Shown here: positions 1-5,112 of the stretch, piece by piece
How positions within the stretch are numbered: the first letter of the stretch is position 1
Layout of the letters: every line of letters begins with the position of its first letter
Assembly (NCBI GenBank): GCA_035605695.1
Contig: DATNGZ010000021.1
Coordinates: forward strand, 1-6,960
Length of the DNA: 6,960 bases
Direction: 5' to 3'
Source of the DNA: VRUE01 sp035605695
GTDB taxonomy: Bacteria; Actinomycetota; Thermoleophilia; Solirubrobacterales; 70-9
Program-made: the position numbers and the translations under genes
The notes under the pieces: generated by a model
The model's input: only the letters and a program-made list of their open reading frames with translations
Database searches by the model: none
Told to the model about the DNA's origin: nothing

Positions 1-1
1 G

Positions 2-508
2 ACCGGTGCCGAGGTCGAGGCGATCCTGATCACCCACTGCCATTTCGACCACGTGGGAGCCGTCGCGCCGGTGGCGAAGGCGACCGGCGCTCCGGTGTAC
101 TGCCCCGAGCTCGAGCGGCCGATGCTGGTCGACATCATGGCCTTCGTGCCGTTCGACGGATTCGGCCCATACGAGGGCTACGAGGCCGAGGAGAGCGTCA
201 GGGGCGGCGAGGCGCTGGAGCTGGCGGGCCTCACCATCGACGTCATCGCTACGCCGGGTCACAGCCCCGGCCATGTCACCTACTCGCTGCGTGGCGAGGA
301 GGCGATCTTCTCCGGCGACGTGCTCTTCCAGGGCTCGGTCGGCCGGGTCGACCTTCCCGGCGGCGACGGCCCTACCCTGATGCGCTCGATTGCCGCCCTG
401 CTCGCCTCGCACTCGCCCGAGACCGCCGTCTACCCGGGCCACATGGGCGTCACCAGCCTGGGGGTGGAGCAGGCAACGAACCCGTTCCTGGCCCAGCTGC
501 CGCAGTAG
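2..508 (+). CDS. MBL-fold metallohydrolase, glyoxalase II-like (5' partial)
   Basis: The reading frame is open from base 2, so the gene begins upstream of the window; a GTG at 53 lies inside the conserved metal site and cannot be the start. About 168 residues are visible. They hold the metallo-beta-lactamase metal-binding set in order: H-C-H-F-D-H (35-52), a His in T-P-G-H-S-P-G-H, an Asp in F-S-G-D-V-L-F, and a late His in Y-P-G-H. This is the two-metal pattern of glyoxalase II-type thioester hydrolases. The protein should be a soluble cytoplasmic Zn-dependent hydrolase; its substrate cannot be told from sequence, and glutathione need not be involved. The same kind of gene precedes hisS in Mycobacterium tuberculosis (Rv2581c), so the neighbourhood is conserved. 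The stop is 39 bases before hisS. The family is well supported; the exact reaction is unknown. Confidence 0.9.
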   Translation, partial: TGAEVEAILITHCHFDHVGAVAPVAKATGAPVYCPELERPMLVDIMAFVPFDGFGPYEGYEAEESVRGGEALELAGLTIDVIATPGHSPGHVTYSLRGEEAIFSGDVLFQGSVGRVDLPGGDGPTLMRSIAALLASHSPETAVYPGHMGVTSLGVEQATNPFLAQLPQ

Positions 509-533
509 GCAGCCGAGCGGCGCCCGGCGCAGG

Positions 534-539
534 TAAGGT
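534..539 (+). promoter_or_regulatory. Candidate -10 box of a near-leaderless hisS promoter
   Basis: TAAGGT fits the actinobacterial -10 pattern TANNNT and ends 8 bases before the GTG start of hisS, which would put transcription start at or next to the start codon. I see no clear -35 box. The same bases (AGGTAAGG, 531-538) could instead act as a weak Shine-Dalgarno sequence. The promoter reading is favoured because similarly placed boxes precede mnmA and alaS. Confidence 0.4.
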
Positions 540-547
540 CGCCGACT

Positions 548-1798
548 GTGGCGGGACACAAGTATCAGGCTCCGCGCGGGACGTTCGACGTCCTGCCCGA
601 CGCCGCGCGCGTGCGCGGCCGGATTGAGCGCGCCGCCACGGAGATCTTCGCCCGGGCCGGCTACGAGCCGATCGCCACGCCCAGCTTCGAGGACACCGAG
701 CTGTTCGAGCGCGGCGTCGGCCACTCCACCGACATCGTCCGCAAGGAGATGTTCAGCTTCGAGGACAAGGGCGGGCGCAGCCTGACCCTGCGGCCCGAGG
801 GAACGGCGCCGATCTGCCGCGCCTACGTCGAGCACGGCATGCAGGCACTGGCGCAGCCGGTGAAGCTCTTCTACGTTGGGCCGTTCTTCCGTCACGAGCG
901 CCCACAGGCCGGCCGCTACCGCCAGTTCCATCAGCTCGGCGCCGAGGTGATCGGCAGCGACTCGCCGCTCGCCGACGCCGAGGTGATCGGCCTGCTGGCC
1001 GGGCTGCTGGCCGAGCTCGGCGTCCCGGGTGTGGAGCTGCGGCTTGGCAGCCTTGGCTCGCTTGACACCCGCCAGGCCTACATCGAGGAGCTGAAGGCGC
1101 ACCTTCGCGCCCACGAGGGCGAGCTGGCGAAAGAGGTGCGGGAGCGGATCGACGCCAATCCCCTGCGCGCTTTCGACTCCGACGACGAGGGAACCCGGGC
1201 GGTGATGGCGGCGGCGCCGAAGCTGGTCGAGCGGCTCGAGGGTGAGGACGCCGAGCACTTCGCTGAGGTGCGGGCGCTACTCGGCGCGGTTGGCGTCGCG
1301 CACACGATCGACCCAACCCTGGTCCGCGGCCTCGACTACTACACGCGGACGATCTTCTCCTTCGTCTGCGACCGGCTCGGGGCGCAGTCGGAGATCGGCG
1401 GCGGCGGCCGCTACGACGGGCTGATTGAGCAGCTCGGCGGCCGCCCGACGCCCGCGGTCGGCTGGGCGGCCGGGATCGAGCGAATCATGTTGGCGCTGAA
1501 CGAAGAGCAGGCCGCGCCGGGACGCGACGTCTTCATCGCTGTTGGCGATGAGGAGCGCACCGACCGATCGCTAGCGTTGCTGCTCGCGGGCGAACTGCGC
1601 AAGGCCGGGCTCTCGGCCGAGATCGATCTCGGCGGCCGCGGTCTCAAGGGTCAGTTCAAGCACGCCGACCGAATCGGCGCCCGCCGTGTGCTGATCCTCG
1701 AGCACGGCAAAGCCCAACTTCGCGACATGTCAAGCGGCGAGCAGCGACCGGTCGACACCGGCAACCTATTGGCCGAGATCACCGGGGGAGAGGCATGA
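548..1798 (+). CDS. hisS: Histidyl-tRNA synthetase
   Basis: This is a class II aminoacyl-tRNA synthetase that charges tRNA-His with histidine in the cytoplasm, using ATP. At 416 residues it has the normal bacterial length. Visible landmarks are the N-terminal A-P-R-G-T-F-D-V-L-P (8-17), L-R-P-E-G-T (81-86), motif 2 with R-H-E-R-P and G-R-Y-R-Q-F (115-127), the HisA signature R-G-L-D-Y-Y-T-R-T (260-268), the HisB-type G-G-G-R-Y-D-G-L (285-292) and motif 3 around G-I-E-R-I-M-L (309-315). A C-terminal anticodon-binding domain follows (about 325-416). The GTG start at 548 is chosen because it gives the usual short N-terminus before the A-P-R-G-T block. The stop overlaps the aspS start in an ATGA, so the two genes are probably cotranscribed and translationally coupled. 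Only 4 of the first 50 codons end in A or T, typical of the native genes here. Confidence 0.98.
   Translation: MAGHKYQAPRGTFDVLPDAARVRGRIERAATEIFARAGYEPIATPSFEDTELFERGVGHSTDIVRKEMFSFEDKGGRSLTLRPEGTAPICRAYVEHGMQALAQPVKLFYVGPFFRHERPQAGRYRQFHQLGAEVIGSDSPLADAEVIGLLAGLLAELGVPGVELRLGSLGSLDTRQAYIEELKAHLRAHEGELAKEVRERIDANPLRAFDSDDEGTRAVMAAAPKLVERLEGEDAEHFAEVRALLGAVGVAHTIDPTLVRGLDYYTRTIFSFVCDRLGAQSEIGGGGRYDGLIEQLGGRPTPAVGWAAGIERIMLALNEEQAAPGRDVFIAVGDEERTDRSLALLLAGELRKAGLSAEIDLGGRGLKGQFKHADRIGARRVLILEHGKAQLRDMSSGEQRPVDTGNLLAEITGGEA
1784..1793 (+). promoter_or_regulatory. Ribosome binding site of aspS
   Basis: The purine run GGGGGAGAGG lies inside the last codons of hisS, just before the ATG at 1795. 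It supplies a Shine-Dalgarno sequence for the overlapping aspS start and supports that ATG as the true start. Confidence 0.6.
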
Positions 1799-3591
1799 GC
1801 GAGTTTCCATCACTTCAGTCCAACGGCTACCGCGACACCTGGTGCGGCCAGGTGTTGGGCGACAAGGCCGGCGCGGAGGTCCGCGTCGCCGGCTGGGTCC
1901 ATCGGCGCCGCGATCACGGCGGGCTGATCTTCATCGACTTGCGCGACCGCACAGGCATCGTCCAGCTTGTCTTCCATCCCAAGGATGCGGGCGGCGCCTT
2001 TGAGCTCGGCCACAAGCTGCGGCCCGAGGACGTTCTGAGCGCCTCGGGCAGCGTCGTCCAGCGCTCGCCGGAGACGGTCAACCCCGACCTGCCGACGGGC
2101 GAGGTCGAGCTCAAGGTTGCCGCTGCCGAGCTGCTCGCCGATGCCGAGACCCCTCCCTTCCAGATCGAGGGCTTCGCCGGCGACGTCGGCGAGGACGCGC
2201 GTTTGCGTCACCGCTACCTCGACCTGCGCCGCGAGCAGATGCGCGAGGCCCTCGTCCTCCGCCACCGGGTCACTGCGGCGATGCGCGAGTTCCTCGACCG
2301 TGAGGGCTTCCTCGATATCGAGACCCCGGTACTGACTCGCTCGACCCCGGAGGGCGCCCGCGACTTCCTCGTCCCCAGCCGCACCCAGCAAGGCTCCTTC
2401 TACGCCCTGCCGCAGTCTCCGCAGCTGTTCAAGCAGCTGCTCATGGTCGCCGGTTTCGAGCGCTACTACCAGGTGGCGCGCTGCTTCCGCGACGAGGATC
2501 TGCGTGCCGACCGCCAGCCCGACTTCACCCAGCTCGACATCGAGATGTCATTCGTCGAGGTCGACGACGTGATCGAGCTGAACGAGCGGCTGCTGAGCCA
2601 CGTCTTTGACCGGGTGGGCGGCCCGTCCCTGAGCCTGCCCCTGGAGCGCCTGCCCTACGACGAGGCGATCTCGCGCTTCGGCAGCGACCGTCCCGACACC
2701 CGCTTCGGCATGGAGTTGGTCGACCTCGACGACATCCTCGCCGGGACCGAGTTCAAGGTCTTCGCTTCTGTGATCGCCTCGGGCGGGACGGTGCGGGGTA
2801 TCAACGCCGGCAAGCGCGAGATGCCGCGCTCGGCCCTCGACGGCTTGATCTCGCGCGCCCAAGAGCTGGGCGCCAAGGGCCTGGTCTGGGCATTTCGCGA
2901 GGCCGAGGGCTGGCGCTCGCCGACGGCGAAGTTCCTCTCAGCCGAGGAGCTGACGGCCCTGAACGAGCGGCTTGGCGCTGAGGAGGGCGACCTGCTGCTC
3001 GTCGTCGCCGACAAGCCCAAGGTCGCCAACGCCGTGCTCGCCCAGTTGCGACTCGACCTGGCGGCCGAGTTCGACCTCGTCCCCGAGGGTTCCGATTCGT
3101 TGCTGTGGATCGTTGACTGGCCGCTGATGGATGCCAACGACAACGGTGGTTGGGACCCGTTGCATCACCCCTTCACCTCACCTGCCGCCGATTTTGACCC
3201 GGACGACCCGGGTGGCGCCCGCGCCCTTGCTTATGACCTGGTCTGGAACGGCCAGGAGATGGGCGGCGGCTCGATCCGCATCAGCGACGCCAATCTCCAG
3301 GGCAAGGTCTTCGCCGCGCTCGGCATCGACGCGGCCGAAGCGGAGGCGCGTTTCGGCTTCCTCCTGGAGGCGCTGCGCTACGGGGCGCCGCCGCACGGCG
3401 GCATCGCCTTCGGTCTCGACCGCCTCGTCCAGCGGCTCGCTGACGCCGACTCGATCCGCGACGTAATCGCCTTCCCCAAGACCGCCTCCGGCGGCGACGC
3501 CCTGACCGGCGCCCCGGCGCCAATCGACGAGGTGCAACTGCGCGACGTCGGTCTCCAACTTCGCGCCAAGAGGCCGCCCGCCGGAGGATGA
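1795..3591 (+). CDS. aspS: Aspartyl-tRNA synthetase, probably non-discriminating (Asp/Asn)
   Basis: This class II synthetase charges tRNA-Asp and, if non-discriminating, also puts aspartate on tRNA-Asn for conversion by GatCAB. Its 598 residues are the usual size of the bacterial form. In order it has an N-terminal OB-fold anticodon domain (about 15-115, with W-V-H-R-R-R-D at 34-40), the catalytic Q-S-P-Q-L-F-K-Q (207-214), motif 2 with R-C-F-R-D-E-D (229-235) and Q-P-D-F-T-Q-L-D (241-248), the bacterial GAD insertion (about 285-425), H-H-P-F-T (457-461) and motif 3 G-I-A-F-G-L-D-R-L (536-544). His41 sits in D-H-G-G, matching His31 of the non-discriminating Pseudomonas enzyme; E. coli has Leu there. 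The gene overlaps hisS upstream and the small gene downstream by 4 bases each. The enzyme call is certain; the dual specificity is inferred. Confidence 0.98.
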   Translation: MSEFPSLQSNGYRDTWCGQVLGDKAGAEVRVAGWVHRRRDHGGLIFIDLRDRTGIVQLVFHPKDAGGAFELGHKLRPEDVLSASGSVVQRSPETVNPDLPTGEVELKVAAAELLADAETPPFQIEGFAGDVGEDARLRHRYLDLRREQMREALVLRHRVTAAMREFLDREGFLDIETPVLTRSTPEGARDFLVPSRTQQGSFYALPQSPQLFKQLLMVAGFERYYQVARCFRDEDLRADRQPDFTQLDIEMSFVEVDDVIELNERLLSHVFDRVGGPSLSLPLERLPYDEAISRFGSDRPDTRFGMELVDLDDILAGTEFKVFASVIASGGTVRGINAGKREMPRSALDGLISRAQELGAKGLVWAFREAEGWRSPTAKFLSAEELTALNERLGAEEGDLLLVVADKPKVANAVLAQLRLDLAAEFDLVPEGSDSLLWIVDWPLMDANDNGGWDPLHHPFTSPAADFDPDDPGGARALAYDLVWNGQEMGGGSIRISDANLQGKVFAALGIDAAEAEARFGFLLEALRYGAPPHGGIAFGLDRLVQRLADADSIRDVIAFPKTASGGDALTGAPAPIDEVQLRDVGLQLRAKRPPAGG

Positions 3592-3878
3592 GCTTCTTCG
3601 GCCGGATCCGGACGGTCCTCGTCGGCCGCCGCCCAGGCCCGGGAGCGACGCCTGTCCACGTCGACGATCCCCGCTTCGACGACTGGGAGGTGGTGCGTGA
3701 CTTCACCGACGTGAAGACCGCCCGCGCCTGGCACCAGGCGCTGAAAGAGGCCGGGATCGAGGCGGTGCTGACGGTCGACTGGCCGCTCGACCGCTTCGGT
3801 CGCGGCGACATCGCTCTGCGGGTCCTGCCGGAGGACTGGAGCGAGGCCGAGCTGCTGCTCTCCAACTTGGACGACTGA
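3588..3878 (+). CDS. Small DUF2007-like protein coupled to aspS
   Basis: The product is a 96-residue soluble protein with no signal peptide or membrane segment. After a basic N-terminus (1-18) comes a compact alpha/beta region (about 33-92): V-V-R-D-F, a helix T-A-R-A-W-H-Q-A-L-K-E-A-G-I-E-A, a strand, a loop, then I-A-L-R-V-L-P-E-D and a final helix. This matches the DUF2007 'putative signal-transducing protein' pattern, where a helix ending in an A-G-I-x-A type turn is followed by a strand and V-x-x-E-D. That assignment is by eye and no function is known for the group. The ATG overlaps the aspS stop (ATGA). A GGAGG (3583-3587) directly abuts the ATG, too close for normal spacing, so translation probably relies on coupling to aspS. 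Codon use is native-like (5 of the first 50 codons end in A/T). It is the last gene of the hisS-aspS unit. Confidence 0.75.
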   Translation: MSFFGRIRTVLVGRRPGPGATPVHVDDPRFDDWEVVRDFTDVKTARAWHQALKEAGIEAVLTVDWPLDRFGRGDIALRVLPEDWSEAELLLSNLDD

Positions 3879-3887
3879 CCCCTAGTC

Positions 3888-3914
3888 ACCGCACCCCGCC
3901 CGGTGCTACGGTTT
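3888..3914 (+). terminator. Candidate terminator of the hisS-aspS unit
   Basis: Ten bases after the small gene's stop, GCACC (3891-3895) pairs with GGTGC (3902-3906) across a 6-base loop. ACC (3888-3890) can extend the stem by pairing with GGT (3910-3912) across a 3-base bulge. Only three T's follow (3912-3914), so this is a weak intrinsic terminator at best. Its position at the end of the operon is the main support. Confidence 0.3.
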
Positions 3915-3949
3915 CGCCCGAGGCTCGAGCCCGTACGTGAGCCGCCTCA

Positions 3950-3971
3950 CCGTTTGACCCAACACAAACGG
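3950..3971. repeat. Perfect 7-bp inverted repeat with 8-base loop
   Basis: CCGTTTG (3950-3956) and CAAACGG (3965-3971) are exact reverse complements separated by 8 bases. No T-run follows, so it is not a standard terminator. It could be a hairpin protecting the 3' end of the upstream transcript, or an operator half-site pair. No function is established. Confidence 0.55.
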
Positions 3972-4170
3972 CGCGGGAGCTGATCTCTCTCGGTTCTTTG
4001 GGACTGCGAGGAGGTTCCCACCCTTTACTTCAAGGGATCAAAGCCAGAGGCGGTACCGGCGGGCTGGAGTCTCTTTTGCGTTGCAGAAACGCGCGATTGA
4101 GCGCACCACCCGCGCGCCGCATCCGTTGAGAATCAGCGGCGTGTACGACGAGCCCGCCATTCCCCATGCC

Positions 4171-5088
4171 ATGCATGGAAAACGGAGGTTTCATCCCACC
4201 GACAGGCTGATTGCGGAACTCGCGGAGCGGCAGCACGGAGTGGTGGGGAGGCGGCAGCTCGCTGAGCTTGGGGTCGGAAGAGGCGCGATCGAGGGGCGGC
4301 TTGCCCGTCGGCAACTACACCGAATCCACCAAGGCGCGTATACGGTCGGCCATCGCGTAGCCAGTCGAGAGGCCCGCTGGATAGCCGCCGTCCTCTCCAG
4401 CGGTCCGGACGCTGTCCTGAGCCACCGCTCGGCTGGTCAGTTGTGGCGGATCGTGGCCCTATCCGAGATTTGGACTGAACTGACCAGGCCGACGGCGTTC
4501 CGGTCGCGTTCTGGCATTCGAGGCCACCATTCGTCGCTTCCCTGGGATGAGATCACCACCATCGCCCGAATTCCGGTTACGTCGATATCCCGTACGTTGC
4601 TGGACCTTGCCGCCTTGCTCACCAGGCGCCAGCTTGAGAAGGCGCTGAATGAGGCCGAGGTTCTCAGGCTCACCGACAGGCTTTCGCTGTCGGATCTTCT
4701 CGAGCGTTATCCGCGACGGCGTGGTTCTGCGGTCCTACGTGCCTTGTTGCAGGACGGCCGAGCGGTTCGAGGGGTCACTCGCAGCAGGCTGGAGGAGCGG
4801 TTCCTGGCGACCCTTGAGGACGCTGACCTGTCGCGGCCGAGCCTCAATGCCACCGTCGCTGTTAGGGGCCGCTTCTTCGAAGCCGATTGCCTTTGGGCCG
4901 AGCAGCGATTGATCGTTGAACTCGATGGGCGGGAATCGCATGGGACGGACCTGGCCTTTGAGAAGGACCGTGAACGTGACCGGTTGCTGCTGGTCGAGGG
5001 GTGGCGAGTGACACGGATTACGTGGCGGCAGCTGCGCGACGATGCACCCACAGTGATTGCCGATCTGCGCAGGCTGCTGCGCGGATAG
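4171..5088 (+). CDS. AbiEi-type winged-helix plus DUF559 (PD-(D/E)XK, Vsr-like) protein
   Basis: From the ATG at 4171 the product has 305 residues. Residues about 8-60 resemble the AbiEi antitoxin N-terminal winged helix: a helix with A-E-L-A-E-R-Q-H-G-V-V, R-R-Q-L-x-x-L-G-V-G-R-G-A-I, then L-H-R-I-H-Q-G-A-Y-T-V-G-H. A middle all-helical part follows (about 65-195). The C-terminus (about 205-305) is DUF559-like, with the nuclease-fold pattern Glu208/209, Asp239 (F-E-A-D), Glu250 and Asp252 (V-E-L-D-G), His257 and a K-D-R-E-R-D-R helix. DNA binding and possible nicking are inferred; no role has been shown for such proteins. In-frame GTG (4141) and TTG (4081) starts exist. The ATG is preferred because family members begin close to the first helix and a hairpin covers the TTG, but no start has a good ribosome site. 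No AbiEii toxin gene is adjacent. Codon use is foreign-looking: 14 of 51 codons in 4378-4530 end in A/T. Confidence 0.85.
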   Translation: MHGKRRFHPTDRLIAELAERQHGVVGRRQLAELGVGRGAIEGRLARRQLHRIHQGAYTVGHRVASREARWIAAVLSSGPDAVLSHRSAGQLWRIVALSEIWTELTRPTAFRSRSGIRGHHSSLPWDEITTIARIPVTSISRTLLDLAALLTRRQLEKALNEAEVLRLTDRLSLSDLLERYPRRRGSAVLRALLQDGRAVRGVTRSRLEERFLATLEDADLSRPSLNATVAVRGRFFEADCLWAEQRLIVELDGRESHGTDLAFEKDRERDRLLLVEGWRVTRITWRQLRDDAPTVIADLRRLLRG

Positions 5089-5099
5089 TGGTGGCCTCT

Positions 5100-5105
5100 T
5101 ACCCT
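5100..5105 (+). promoter_or_regulatory. Candidate -10 box of a near-leaderless mnmA promoter
   Basis: TACCCT matches TANNNT and ends 7 bases before the mnmA ATG at 5113, the same spacing as the box before alaS. No Shine-Dalgarno sequence is present ahead of this ATG, which fits a leaderless message. No clear -35 box is visible. Identical TAGTGG hexamers at 5086-5091 and 5107-5112 flank the box, 21 bases apart. Confidence 0.35.
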
Positions 5106-5112
5106 GTAGTGG

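Larger units (their letters stand above)
3879..4170. other. Intergenic spacer with several short hairpins, no gene seen
   Basis: This spacer of 292 bases separates the hisS-aspS unit from the AbiEi/DUF559 gene. I find no convincing protein gene or tRNA in it on either strand. It holds a string of small inverted repeats: the candidate terminator at 3888-3914; CCGTTTG/CAAACGG at 3950-3971; TGGGA/TCCCA at 3999-4020; CCCTT/AAGGG at 4021-4036; the palindrome CGGTACCG at 4051-4058; and GCGTT/AACGC at 4078-4092. A TTTT at 4074-4077 has only weak pairing before it. If translation of the next gene began at the TTG (4081) or GTG (4141), the last 30-90 bases would be coding. From this spacer on, base composition departs from the upstream genes. 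Confidence 0.5.

Noticed and set aside
3281..3889. Minus-strand open frame of 202 codons across the aspS end and the small gene
   Set aside because: Its translation is mostly low-complexity Arg/Ser/Pro, as expected from antisense of high-GC codons, and it is opposite aspS motif 3.
4169..4178. 10-bp palindrome CCATGCATGG over the chosen start of the AbiEi/DUF559 gene
   Set aside because: It is short, made of repeated ATG/CAT triplets around the start codon, and has no second copy nearby, so chance is an adequate explanation.
4171..5088. Type IV AbiE toxin-antitoxin system
   Set aside because: Only the AbiEi-like N-terminal domain is present, fused to a DUF559-type domain, and no AbiEii nucleotidyltransferase toxin is adjacent on either strand.
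5086..5112. TAGTGG repeated 21 bases apart before mnmA, as a possible operator pair
   Set aside because: A six-base repeat with one copy containing the upstream stop codon is too short to support a regulatory site without conservation data.
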